From contig JACHLS010000005.1 in assembly GCA_014204635.1 (NCBI GenBank), positions 124,001 to 188,000 on the forward strand: a stretch of 64,000 bases of DNA, given 5' to 3'. Shown here piece after piece: positions 43,960-52,511 of the stretch. Each line of letters starts with the position of its first letter. The first letter of the stretch is position 1. A model generated the notes under the pieces. That model worked only from the letters and a program-made list of their open reading frames with translations, was not told where the DNA came from and searched no databases. The position numbers and the translations under genes were made by a program. The stretch is from Sporosarcina luteola. GTDB taxonomy: Bacteria > Bacillota > Bacilli > Bacillales_A > Planococcaceae.

Positions 43960-44271
43960 CTATGCTACTTGCACTTCTACTTTCATATCCAATTCGCACA
44001 TTTTAAAGTAGTTGGCAAATCTTCTTGCTAAGGTGTTTTCCAATTCCTCTCCAGTTTTATCCGAAAAGGATTTTTGGGTTAATGCTTGAACGCCGCAGAA
44101 ACAATCTTCCACCGGGTTCAGCGCGATTCCTTCTCCGCCCTCCCCCTTGCTGACAACAATAAGCGATATGGTCATAGCCGTCATATGAACGACTGTCACA
44201 TCCAGTATCTTTTGTGTCTGTTCATCCAATCCCACTTGATCATATACTTTAACAGTAACACTCTGCTTCAT
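43960..44271 (-). CDS. Hypothetical protein, 103 residues
   Basis: I do not recognise this protein. It starts MKQSVTVKVYDQVGLDEQTQK, has a strand-rich first half (VTVVHMTAMTISLIVVSKGE), a CFCG motif near residue 58 and a helical tail ending in VEVQVA. No signal peptide or membrane anchor. ATG 44271 has AAAGGGG eight bases upstream, and a terminator follows, so it is a genuine single-gene unit. Divergent from the AarF kinase gene. Confidence 0.7.
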   Translation of the reverse strand: MKQSVTVKVYDQVGLDEQTQKILDVTVVHMTAMTISLIVVSKGEGGEGIALNPVEDCFCGVQALTQKSFSDKTGEELENTLARRFANYFKMCELDMKVEVQVA

Positions 44272-44439
44272 TCATTCGACCCCTTTATCCTATTTAAAAC
44301 AATACCAACCATTACCTATACTGCCATAAAAAGAAATAGTTTTCGGTATTTTCTTATATTTTATTGAAAGCAGAACAGGAGTCAGTCCTCTGTTGTCAGG
44401 GTATATACAATCTACTGACATATGCTGGAGGGGTAGTTG

Positions 44440-46107
44440 ATGTTCAAAAATAAACTGAAACACTCAAAGCGGTTGCAAGAGATTCTAAATGCTTTTTTAA
44501 AAAATGGGCTTAGTCATTTTCTATTCAGGCTCGGTCTATCAAAGCAAGATTCTACGGAGAGTGGACCGATTGAGCAAGTGAATCTTCATGACATCGGTGT
44601 GAAATTAAGGCAAGCATTGCAGGAACTTGGCCCTACCTTTATTAAGCTTGGCCAGATTTCCAGCACCCGGCGTGATCTCGTACCGACTGAAATATCGAGT
44701 GAACTGGCTAAACTGCAAGATCACGTTCCTCCATTCCCTTTTGAACAGGTAGAGGAAATTATTGAATATGAGCTAGGAGCGCCTATCACCCAATTGTTTG
44801 CTGAATTCCATCAAAAACCATTGGCAACCGCCTCTATCGGCCAAGTACATGCAGCACGTCTGCCGACTGGGGAACGAGTCGCTGTCAAAGTGCAACGGCC
44901 CAATATTCGGCCCACTGTCGAGACAGACCTTTCTATCTTAGCGAACATTGCACGGTTTCTGGAAGACAACACAGATTGGGCAGAAACCTATCATCTTCGA
45001 GACATGATCGATGAGTTTTCCTCGTCGTTGACTGACGAGTTGGATTACCGGATTGAAGGACGCAACGGGGAACGGATTGCAAAACAATTTGCAGAAGACC
45101 CCTATATCCGGATACCTGCCGTCTTTTGGGACTACTCGACCGAGAAAGTGCTGACAGCCGAAATGTTGCAAGGAATCAAAGCCAATGATATACAGCAGCT
45201 TGATGCCGAAGGGTATGACCGACGTTTAATTGCCCAGCGGATTGTGGATTCTATGTTCTACCAAGTACTGGAGATGGGTTTTTTCCACGGAGATCCACAT
45301 CCAGGAAACATTTTCATCCGTCCAGAGAATGTTATTTCTTATATGGATTTCGGAATGGTCGGGCGTCTTACCGAGGAGTTGAAATTCCATTTCGCATCCC
45401 TCATTGTCAATATGCGAAATGGTGATACAGATGGAATGATTGAGACATTCTCAGATATGGGCATCTTGCCGGATGATTTAGATATGCGATCGTTCAAACG
45501 TGATTTGGATACACTCCAAACAAAATATTATGATGTTTCCTTAAATGAAATCCATCTGGGCACTATTTTCATGGAGCTTTTTCAAGTTGCCTATCATCAT
45601 CACGTTCAAATTCCATCAGAAATTTCTATACTGGGAAAAGCCATCTTAACAATGGAGGGACTTATCTCTGAACTCGATCCGGATTTCAGCATCATGAAAG
45701 CCGTGGAACCATTTGGAGAAAAGCTGATGAAAGAACGATACAACCCACTACATTTGGCGCAAGAGTCCTTAAAGCAATGGATGGAAAACTATCACATCCT
45801 CACTCATTTACCAAAAGATCTAAAGGATATCACGAAGACAATCAAAAAAGGCAAACTGCAGCTCGACATCAACGTCAAGCAAACCCATACTTTCTTGAAC
45901 CGTCTTGACCAAATTAGCAATCGGCTGTCCTTCAGCATCATTCTATTGTCTTTCAGCATTCTCATGGTCGGTGTTATTGTCGGTTCTGCCATTGCGGGAG
46001 AGCGGAATCTATTATGGGATTTTCCCGTCATTGAAGCAGGTTCGATTATCGCCGGGCTCATGTTTCTCTTCTTGCTGTACCGCATTTTCCGTTCAGGGAA
46101 AATGTAG
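44440..46107 (+). CDS. ABC1/AarF/UbiB family atypical kinase
   Basis: A 555-residue membrane-linked kinase-like protein. The family marks are present: the KxGQ-like IKLGQISSTRRDLVP, the Ala-rich ATASIGQVHAA, VAVKVQRPNI, the catalytic FHGDPHPGN near 283 and YMDFGMVG as the metal-binding DFG. The last 60 residues form two membrane segments. In Proteobacteria UbiB supports ubiquinone synthesis; Firmicutes make menaquinone, so the role here may be lipid or quinone handling, which is open. ATG 44440 has GGAGGGG six bases upstream. No quinone gene is nearby. Confidence 0.92.
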   Translation: MFKNKLKHSKRLQEILNAFLKNGLSHFLFRLGLSKQDSTESGPIEQVNLHDIGVKLRQALQELGPTFIKLGQISSTRRDLVPTEISSELAKLQDHVPPFPFEQVEEIIEYELGAPITQLFAEFHQKPLATASIGQVHAARLPTGERVAVKVQRPNIRPTVETDLSILANIARFLEDNTDWAETYHLRDMIDEFSSSLTDELDYRIEGRNGERIAKQFAEDPYIRIPAVFWDYSTEKVLTAEMLQGIKANDIQQLDAEGYDRRLIAQRIVDSMFYQVLEMGFFHGDPHPGNIFIRPENVISYMDFGMVGRLTEELKFHFASLIVNMRNGDTDGMIETFSDMGILPDDLDMRSFKRDLDTLQTKYYDVSLNEIHLGTIFMELFQVAYHHHVQIPSEISILGKAILTMEGLISELDPDFSIMKAVEPFGEKLMKERYNPLHLAQESLKQWMENYHILTHLPKDLKDITKTIKKGKLQLDINVKQTHTFLNRLDQISNRLSFSIILLSFSILMVGVIVGSAIAGERNLLWDFPVIEAGSIIAGLMFLFLLYRIFRSGKM

Positions 46108-46193
46108 GCGCCTGCTATTTCAATAGGTTGCTAGGTTTCGTTATGTTGATATAGGGAATAAAATGCCTATCTAACCAACTAGGGGGAACCAAC

Positions 46194-47720
46194 ATGGAGA
46201 CAACTGAACCACCACGAAGGAAAAAGCTGCAGAAGACATTGAAACCATCATGGGTATTTGCGATAGCACTCGGCTCGTCAGTCGGCTGGGGCGCTTTTAT
46301 TTTACCAGGAGATTGGATTAAAGAATCGGGACCTCTCGGAGCAATTCTTGGCCTATTGATTGGTGCAATTATCATGATGGTAATTGCCTCCAGTTATGGC
46401 GTCATGATTAAAAAATTCCCTGTCTCCGGCGGTGGATTCACATACGCCTTTATTGCCGCCGGGAAAGTATGGGCTTTTATATGCGGTTGGTTTTTGTCAC
46501 TTGGTTACATGTCCATTGTCGCCTTAAATGCATCCGCTTTCACGCTCTTGCTGAAATTTCTGGCGCCCGGGTTCATGAAGCAAGGCTACTTGTATTCAAT
46601 CGCAGGTTGGGACGTCTATTTACCGGAAGTGCTCATCGCATCGTTTCTCATTCTCCTGTTTGCTTTCATTAACTCAACCGGGACAAGCGTGTCAGGAAGG
46701 ATTCAATTCTATTTCTGCGTCCTGCTCATCGGTGGCGTTGTGTTGTTGGGCATGTTTACATACGGATTTGCGGATCAGCCACTTGAAAATTTGAAACCAT
46801 TATTCAGCGGGACGCAGTCCATTTTGACATCCATTTTGGTTATCGTCGCGATTGCGCCGTGGGCATATGTCGGGTTTGATAATGTACCGCAGGCAGCTGA
46901 AGAATTTAAATTCTCGCCTCGCAAAGCAACAGTATTGATTGTCGCTTCACTGTTTACGTCCTTTCTGATCTATGCCATTATGATTGGTTTGACGGCATGG
47001 ACTTTTCCAAGTGCCGCAAAAATTGGGGACAGCAATCTTTGGCTCACCGGAGATGTCATCTATTCTGCTCTTGGCATGGCGGGTCTGGTGATTATGGCGG
47101 TCGCCATCATGATGGGCATCTTTACTGGATTGAATGGGTTTTTTATGTCGTCCAGCCGCCTGTTGTTTTCCATGGCCCGTGCGCGGGCATTGCCTAATGG
47201 ATTTCGGTCGATATCCCAAAAGCATAATACACCAATTTGGGGTATTTGGTTCGTCGCTTTGATCACACTTCCCATGCCTTGGTTTGGCAGACAAGCATTG
47301 ACGTGGATTGTCGATATGTCGTCGACCGGTGTTTCCGTTGCCTACCTGTTCACGTGTCTCGCTGCCTACAGGGTGCTGGCATGGCGACCAGAACAAGCCG
47401 GTCGTGAAATTGCTCCACTCAAGAAGGCGCTGGCGCTAATTGGAATTATTGCGAGTGCATCGTTCCTAGCATTATTGCTTATCCCCAATTCCCCTGCTGC
47501 CTTATCGACGCCTTCCTATTTACTACTCTTGGCATGGGCAGTTACAGGATCCGTCTTTTATATGGCTATGCGAAAAAAGTATAACAGCTTAACGCAAGAA
47601 GAAACCGAGTATTACTTGCTCGGCAAGTCCATCGAGTCTGAAGTACAAAGTGGAGAAAAGGAAGAAGGGCAACCCAAAAAACAAGTCCCAGTTGATTCGT
47701 TGTCCATAAATAAAAGTTAG
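46194..47720 (+). CDS. APC family amino-acid permease
   Basis: A 508-residue transporter with 12 to 13 membrane segments. The first segment holds ALGSSVGWGAFILPGDWI, equal to the GxxIGxGIF substrate-binding turn of the amino acid-polyamine-cation superfamily, and AIAPWAYVGFDNVPQAAEE is the typical sixth segment. The long C-terminal tail is charged and soluble. The substrate is unknown; ethanolamine, polyamines and neutral amino acids are all carried by related permeases. ATG 46194 has AGGGGG upstream. It follows the AarF gene by 86 bp without a clear terminator. Confidence 0.9.
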   Translation: METTEPPRRKKLQKTLKPSWVFAIALGSSVGWGAFILPGDWIKESGPLGAILGLLIGAIIMMVIASSYGVMIKKFPVSGGGFTYAFIAAGKVWAFICGWFLSLGYMSIVALNASAFTLLLKFLAPGFMKQGYLYSIAGWDVYLPEVLIASFLILLFAFINSTGTSVSGRIQFYFCVLLIGGVVLLGMFTYGFADQPLENLKPLFSGTQSILTSILVIVAIAPWAYVGFDNVPQAAEEFKFSPRKATVLIVASLFTSFLIYAIMIGLTAWTFPSAAKIGDSNLWLTGDVIYSALGMAGLVIMAVAIMMGIFTGLNGFFMSSSRLLFSMARARALPNGFRSISQKHNTPIWGIWFVALITLPMPWFGRQALTWIVDMSSTGVSVAYLFTCLAAYRVLAWRPEQAGREIAPLKKALALIGIIASASFLALLLIPNSPAALSTPSYLLLLAWAVTGSVFYMAMRKKYNSLTQEETEYYLLGKSIESEVQSGEKEEGQPKKQVPVDSLSINKS

Positions 47721-47843
47721 GATAAACAGCCGTACGAACTTCCTTCATTGCCTTCACTGCACCGCCAAATGAATGCTTTAATAAAATTTCTTGAATGACT
47801 TGGTATAGACTTCGGAAATTCGTCCACTATAATAGGGCAACCT

Positions 47844-47915
47844 TCCGAAATAGCTCAGCGGTAGAGCAATCGGCTGTTAACCGATAGGTCGTAGGTTCGA
47901 ATCCTACTTTCGGAG
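47844..47915 (+). tRNA. tRNA-Asn (GUU)
   Basis: A full cloverleaf of 72 nt: acceptor TCCGAAA/TTTCGGA, D stem GCTC/GAGC, anticodon stem ATCGG/CCGAT with loop CTGTTAA (anticodon GTT), T stem GTAGG/CCTAC with loop TTCGAAT, and G as the discriminator base. CCA is not encoded. A TATAAT at 47828-47833 stands 10 bp upstream. Confidence 0.97.
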
Positions 47916-48028
47916 TTCCCCGGCTTCATTTTTTCGGAGGAATGACTGCCCTATTTCTTATGTGGTCACGTATTGCAATCCAATGTATAGTTCATGAAAA
48001 ACGGGCCACGATAATAGTAGTACAACTT

Positions 48029-48100
48029 TCCGGAATAGCTCAGCGGTAGAGCAATCGGCTGTTAACCGATAGGTCGTAGGTTCGAATCCTACTTTCGGAG
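48029..48100 (+). tRNA. tRNA-Asn (GUU), second copy
   Basis: The same 72 nt as the first copy except for the fifth base of the acceptor stem, A in copy 1 and G here, which turns an A-U pair into a G-U wobble. The downstream bases TTCCCCGGC are shared by both copies, so the pair arose by duplication. A GATAAT box at 48010-48015 may be its own promoter. CCA is not encoded. Confidence 0.96.
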
Positions 48101-48133
48101 TTCCCCGGCCTCTCCTTTCGAGTGAGGCAAACC

Positions 48134-48176
48134 AGGCTGTCCCGGTTGCAAACGCAACTTGCGGGACAGCCTTTTC
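48134..48176 (+). terminator. Terminator after the tRNA pair
   Basis: AGGCTGTCCCG / CGGGACAGCCT, an 11-bp perfect outer stem with an inner GTTG/CAAC stem, followed by TTTT. Confidence 0.88.
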
Positions 48177-48203
48177 TAGTACAACTACAGTGGAGGGTTC
48201 AAT

Positions 48204-49877
48204 GTGGAGACAACCGAAAAAATACTATCCGTGTTCGCGTTAGGCGGTGTAAATGAAATCGGGAAAAATATGTATGTCATTCAGTACGGAGACGACATGA
48301 TTGTCATCGATTGCGGCTCTAAATTTCCCGATGAAACCTTATTAGGCGTTGATTTGATTATCCAAGACATCTCTTATTTGCTTGCGCATCGCGACAAAGT
48401 GCGCGGCCTGATCGTCACGCACGGCCACGAAGACCATATCGGGGGCATCCCCTATTTCCTGAAGCAACTTAATGTCCCAGTTTACGCTTCCCGATTGACG
48501 CTTGGATTAATTGAATTGCGATTAAAGGAACACGGTCTGTTGCGGAATACAGAGCGGGTGATGATCGACACAGCAACGACATTGCGTCTCGGGGAGATTG
48601 ATCTTTCCTTCTTCCGAATCAATCACAGCATTCCGGACTGCGTGGGGATCGCCTTTGACACGCCGGCGGGCACGGTCGTCCATACAGGGGATTTTAAGTT
48701 CGACTTAACGCCGATTCATGATGAGTATGCAGACTTTCATAAGATCACAGATATCGGCAAAAAAGGCGTTCTGCTTTTATTATCCGAAAGCACAAATGCC
48801 GAACGGCCAGGCTTTACCCAATCAGAACGAATTGTCGGTGAACGGATCATGGAGGAATTCAGGAAAGCGGAGCAAAAGATCTTCATTTCAACGTTCGCAT
48901 CCAATGTGCATCGGGTTCAGCAAATCATCGATGCAGCTAGAATGACGAACCGGAAAATTGCCTTGGTCGGTCGGAGTATGGTGAATGTCGTGTCGGTATC
49001 CGAGGAACTTGGCTATCTACAGATTCCCGATGATTTATTGATTGACGTAAAAGAGATTGACCGGCTTCCCCCGGAGAATGTCGCGATTATCTGTACCGGA
49101 AGCCAAGGTGAACCGATGGCGGCCCTTTCCCGTTTGTCCAGCTCGTCCTATCGTGATGTATCCGTCCATCCGGGAGACACCATCATCTTTTCCTCCAGCC
49201 CGATACCCGGAAATGAAAAAAGCGTCTCGCGGATCGTCGATAATTTCTTTCGGCTTGGCGCTCGTGTCGTCTATGGTTCCGGCGGTACAACCGGTCTCCA
49301 TGTGTCTGGTCACGCCTTTCAGGAAGAACTGAAACTGATGCTTACATTGTTGAAGCCCACATACTTCATTCCAATCCACGGGGAATACCGGATGCTGGTG
49401 AAGCATAAGGAACTGGCGGAATCGGTCGGCGTCAAAAAAGAAAATATTTTCATCATCTCCAATGGAGATATCGTGGATATCAAGGAGGGTGTAGCCACGC
49501 AGACAAGGCAAGTGGATGCAGGCAATGTATTTGTCGACGGTCTCGGTATCGGGGATGTCGGCAAAATTGTCTTACGCGACCGGAAAGTGCTATCTGAAGA
49601 AGGGATGCTCGTCATCGTCGTATCGCTCAATAGAACCGACGGGTCATTAATCACCGAACCGGCCACTCTTTCCCGCGGCTTTGTCTTCGAACGCGATGCG
49701 GAAGCCTTATACGATGAAGTCAACCGGCTCGTGAAAGAAACCGTCCAAGCAGCCCAACCTTCCAGCCGGCGTCAACGCAACGACGTGAAACATGACATCC
49801 GAAAATCCGTGGAGAAATTGCTGTATGCCCGGACGAAACGCAGACCGATGATTTTGCCGTTCTTGATTGAAATTTGA
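48204..49877 (+). CDS. Ribonuclease J
   Basis: A 557-residue metallo-beta-lactamase/beta-CASP nuclease for mRNA decay and rRNA 5' trimming. The zinc site is complete: HGHEDH at 73-78, the HTGDF block, and FIPIHGEYRM near residue 392, so it should be active, unlike RNase J2 proteins that lack some of these ligands. The length and the end KRRPMILPFLIEI are as in RNase J1/J2. The sequence mixes J1- and J2-like stretches, so it may be J1, J2 or a third paralogue. GTG 48204 has GGAGG seven bases upstream. It stands right after the tRNA pair with its own terminator. Confidence 0.93.
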   Translation: METTEKILSVFALGGVNEIGKNMYVIQYGDDMIVIDCGSKFPDETLLGVDLIIQDISYLLAHRDKVRGLIVTHGHEDHIGGIPYFLKQLNVPVYASRLTLGLIELRLKEHGLLRNTERVMIDTATTLRLGEIDLSFFRINHSIPDCVGIAFDTPAGTVVHTGDFKFDLTPIHDEYADFHKITDIGKKGVLLLLSESTNAERPGFTQSERIVGERIMEEFRKAEQKIFISTFASNVHRVQQIIDAARMTNRKIALVGRSMVNVVSVSEELGYLQIPDDLLIDVKEIDRLPPENVAIICTGSQGEPMAALSRLSSSSYRDVSVHPGDTIIFSSSPIPGNEKSVSRIVDNFFRLGARVVYGSGGTTGLHVSGHAFQEELKLMLTLLKPTYFIPIHGEYRMLVKHKELAESVGVKKENIFIISNGDIVDIKEGVATQTRQVDAGNVFVDGLGIGDVGKIVLRDRKVLSEEGMLVIVVSLNRTDGSLITEPATLSRGFVFERDAEALYDEVNRLVKETVQAAQPSSRRQRNDVKHDIRKSVEKLLYARTKRRPMILPFLIEI

Positions 49878-49881
49878 CACG

Positions 49882-49916
49882 AAGCAGGCTGGAGATCTAG
49901 CCTGCTTTCTTTTTTA
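49882..49916 (+). terminator. Terminator after RNase J
   Basis: AAGCAGGCT / AGCCTGCTT, a perfect 9-bp stem with an 8-base loop and a long T-run (TCTTTTTT). Confidence 0.88.
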
Positions 49917-49933
49917 ACTCCATTTTCTACACC

Positions 49934-50818
49934 TCATCTTCTTTCAATTAACTCTACAAACCTCTGAGAAGCTGGCGACAGAGGGACACTTTTCAGCGAA
50001 CAAACTCCAATGCTCCGATGCGGAATGTGTTCCTTCAACTGGACTTCCCGAAGAATTCCCCTCTCTAAATAATCCTCGGTAAATTCCTTCGTCACACAGG
50101 CAATTCCCATATTGATCCGCGCGAATTCTACGACGAGATCGTGGGAACCGAGCTCGAATTCCGGCTCAATTTTCACCCCTTTAGCAAGTAAAAATTCCTC
50201 GACATACTTCCGGGAATTTGAACTTGGCTCCAGGAAAATCAATGGTAGCTTTGCTAGCTCCTGAAAACCGATGGGTCTCGCAAGCAGCTTCTGGTACTTT
50301 TCCCCGTAGACAAAGGTGTCCTGAATATCTAGACATGGCCTTACATGTAGCGCAGCATCATGGATCGGTAAATTGCAAATCCCGATATCGACCTCTCCAG
50401 ACTTTAAAAACGAAATGAGTTCATCCGTCGTCCCATTGACAATTTTCAATTTAAGACTCGGGTATCGATTACGGAAGGCTTCCAGCTTAGGCAGCAAAAA
50501 ATATTTCGATATCGTGTCGCCAACCCCGACTCGCAGTTCACCTATCGTTAGATTTTTAAATTCGGCCATCTTTTCTTCACCGATTTCGATTAAATTGATG
50601 GCGGAGTTAACATACTCCAAAAGAAGGGTTCCCTCCGTCGTAGGTGTCACCCCTTTGGGCGTCCGGTTGAACAACCTAGTGTCTAGTTCGTTTTCCAGTT
50701 GCATGATGGCTTGGCTCACTGCCGGTTGAGTCATAAAAAGTGCCCGCGCCGCCTTGGAAAAGCTCAGATTCTTGCCGACGATGCTAAAAATACGGTAGAG
50801 ATCCAATTTGCTTACCAT
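49934..50818 (-). CDS. LysR family transcriptional regulator
   Basis: A 294-residue LysR-type regulator. The N-terminal helix-turn-helix is clear (NLSFSKAARALFMTQPAVSQAI, then LENELDTRLFNRTPKGV), and the rest is the two-lobed effector domain (GELRVGVGDTISKYFLLPKL, EVDIGICN). ATG 50818 has AGGAGA six bases upstream; the frame goes seven codons further. It is divergent from the F420 ligase-like gene with 108 bp between them, the usual setting in which a LysR protein controls its neighbour. Effector unknown; CysL/CbbR-like members look similar. Confidence 0.93.
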   Translation of the reverse strand: MVSKLDLYRIFSIVGKNLSFSKAARALFMTQPAVSQAIMQLENELDTRLFNRTPKGVTPTTEGTLLLEYVNSAINLIEIGEEKMAEFKNLTIGELRVGVGDTISKYFLLPKLEAFRNRYPSLKLKIVNGTTDELISFLKSGEVDIGICNLPIHDAALHVRPCLDIQDTFVYGEKYQKLLARPIGFQELAKLPLIFLEPSSNSRKYVEEFLLAKGVKIEPEFELGSHDLVVEFARINMGIACVTKEFTEDYLERGILREVQLKEHIPHRSIGVCSLKSVPLSPASQRFVELIERR

Positions 50819-50855
50819 ATAAACTCTCCTTATACCCATTATTATATATATTAAT

Positions 50856-50884
50856 TTTACTTATATCAGTACCCATTGTATAGT
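50856..50884 (+). promoter_or_regulatory. Promoter of the F420 ligase-like gene
   Basis: TTTACT at 50856-50861 and TATAGT at 50879-50884 with a 17-bp spacer, 42 bp before the start codon. The same 108-bp region must hold the LysR promoter and site; no clean T-N11-A operator was singled out. Confidence 0.6.
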
Positions 50885-50926
50885 ACAAGTAGATCGACAA
50901 TCAAAAAAGCGTTAGGAGCGATTTAA

Positions 50927-52120
50927 GTGGAACGAGTAGTCGGAACCGTTGTAAGAGGTCTTCGTAGTCCTATTATTAATCAAGGGGATCATATTGAAGA
51001 AATCGTAGTGGATACAGTATTAAAAGCTGCAGAAGTCGAAGGAATTACAATCCAAGACAAAGACATTGTTACGGTAACTGAATCTATCGTTGCCCGGGCT
51101 CAAGGAAATTACGCGACAATCGATCATATAGCAAAAGATGTTCAATCAAAATTCGGCGAAGAAACATTTGGAGTTATTTTCCCCATTTTAAGCCGTAACC
51201 GTTTTGCCATCGTCCTTCGCGGCATCGCCAAAGGGGCAGCGAAAAAAATTGTATTGATGCTTAGCTATCCATCAGACGAAGTCGGAAACCACTTGGTTGA
51301 TATCGACACGCTTGATGAAAAAGGCATCAACCCATGGACGGACGTACTGACAGAAGCGGAATTCCGTGAGCACTTCGGCTATAATAAACATACATTCACT
51401 GGCGTCGATTACATCGACTACTATAAATCCATCGTAGAAGAGTATGGTGTGGAATGCGAAATCATTTTCTCCAACCATGCTAAAACGATTTTGGACTATA
51501 CAAAAAACGTATTGACTTGCGACATCCATTCCCGTTTCAGAACGAAACGTATTTTAAAAGCGAATGGCGGAGAAAACGTGTATAGCTTGGATAACATTCT
51601 CTCCGAATCCATTGACGGCAGTGGCTACAACGAAGCATACGGACTGCTGGGCTCAAACAAATCGACGGAAGACAGCGTCAAGCTCTTCCCTCGCAACTGC
51701 CAGCCTGTCGTTGACACAATTCAGTCGATGCTGAAAGAGAAAACAGGCAAAACAGTAGAAGTCATGATTTACGGAGACGGTGCATTTAAAGATCCTGTCG
51801 GCAAGATTTGGGAACTCGCAGACCCTGTCGTCTCTCCAGCTTATACTGCAGGCCTCGACGGAACGCCAAATGAAATTAAACTAAAATATTTGGCAGACAA
51901 TGAATTCGCCAACCTTCGCGGAGAAGAAGCGAAAAAAGCGATCGCCGAATACATCGAGAACAAAGAATCCGACCTCGTCGGTTCCATGGCTGCCCAAGGC
52001 ACAACGCCACGGAAATTAACTGACTTGATCGGTTCACTCTCCGACTTGACGTCAGGCAGCGGGGACAAAGGAACACCAATTGTCTTCATTCAAGGGTATT
52101 TTGATAACTATACGAAATGA
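50927..52120 (+). CDS. Coenzyme F420-0:L-glutamate ligase-like protein
   Basis: A 397-residue protein of the CofE/FbiB-type ligase family, which in F420 producers adds glutamate to coenzyme F420-0 with GTP. The N-terminal VVGTVVRGLRSPIINQGD, DIVTVTESIVARAQGN and MIYGDGAFKDPVGKIWE (metal and nucleotide site) fit the family. No other F420 synthesis gene is in this window and most bacilli do not make F420, so the natural substrate may be another molecule that receives an amino acid. GTG 50927 has AGGAG eight bases upstream. Divergent from a LysR gene, with its own terminator. Confidence 0.82.
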   Translation: MERVVGTVVRGLRSPIINQGDHIEEIVVDTVLKAAEVEGITIQDKDIVTVTESIVARAQGNYATIDHIAKDVQSKFGEETFGVIFPILSRNRFAIVLRGIAKGAAKKIVLMLSYPSDEVGNHLVDIDTLDEKGINPWTDVLTEAEFREHFGYNKHTFTGVDYIDYYKSIVEEYGVECEIIFSNHAKTILDYTKNVLTCDIHSRFRTKRILKANGGENVYSLDNILSESIDGSGYNEAYGLLGSNKSTEDSVKLFPRNCQPVVDTIQSMLKEKTGKTVEVMIYGDGAFKDPVGKIWELADPVVSPAYTAGLDGTPNEIKLKYLADNEFANLRGEEAKKAIAEYIENKESDLVGSMAAQGTTPRKLTDLIGSLSDLTSGSGDKGTPIVFIQGYFDNYTK

Positions 52121-52126
52121 GAAAGG

Positions 52127-52161
52127 GCCTGCAACCTCAAATGATGGTTGCAGGCTTTTTT
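52127..52161 (+). terminator. Terminator after the F420 ligase-like gene
   Basis: GCCTGCAACC / GGTTGCAGGC, a perfect 10-bp stem with a 9-base loop and six T. Confidence 0.9.
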
Positions 52162-52195
52162 GATTGAAACGATGCAATGGCGAGAAAAATCAGAT

Positions 52196-52492
52196 GAACG
52201 ATACTATCCAAAAAGTGATCGATAAACTTAAGAAAACGATCGATAAATCCTTCAAACTGATCGATAACCCGTTCTTATTGTTCGATAAAAACTCAGATGA
52301 ACGATACTATCCAGAAAGTGATCGATAAACTTATGAAAACGATTGATAAATCCTTCAAACTGATCGATAACTCGTTCTACTTGTTCGATAAAAAATAAGA
52401 TGAACGATACTACCTGGAAAGTGATCGATAAACTTAAGAAAACGATCGATAAATCCTTCAAACTGATCGATAATTCTTTCTAATTTATTGAT
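52196..52492. repeat. 21-bp/103-bp compound tandem array (GATCGATAA modules)
   Basis: Nearly three copies of a 103-bp unit with starts at 52196, 52299 and 52402. Each has four 21-bp modules (one beginning GAACGATAC, three beginning GATCGATAA) and a fifth of 19 bp beginning GTTCGATAA; the third copy fades in its last module. The copies are about 93% alike by eye. The module and the four-plus-one plan match the array at 34240-34915, which has the opposite orientation and other variable bases. The 103-bp period would shift a reading frame each unit, so this is not coding. It lies between convergent genes. Confidence 0.92.
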
Positions 52493-52511
52493 TCAACACC
52501 TATCTCACTTA

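Noticed and set aside
52252-52461. A 69-codon minus-strand frame in the second array
   Set aside because: It is a by-product of the GATCGATAA repeats; no ribosome binding site and no protein-like features.
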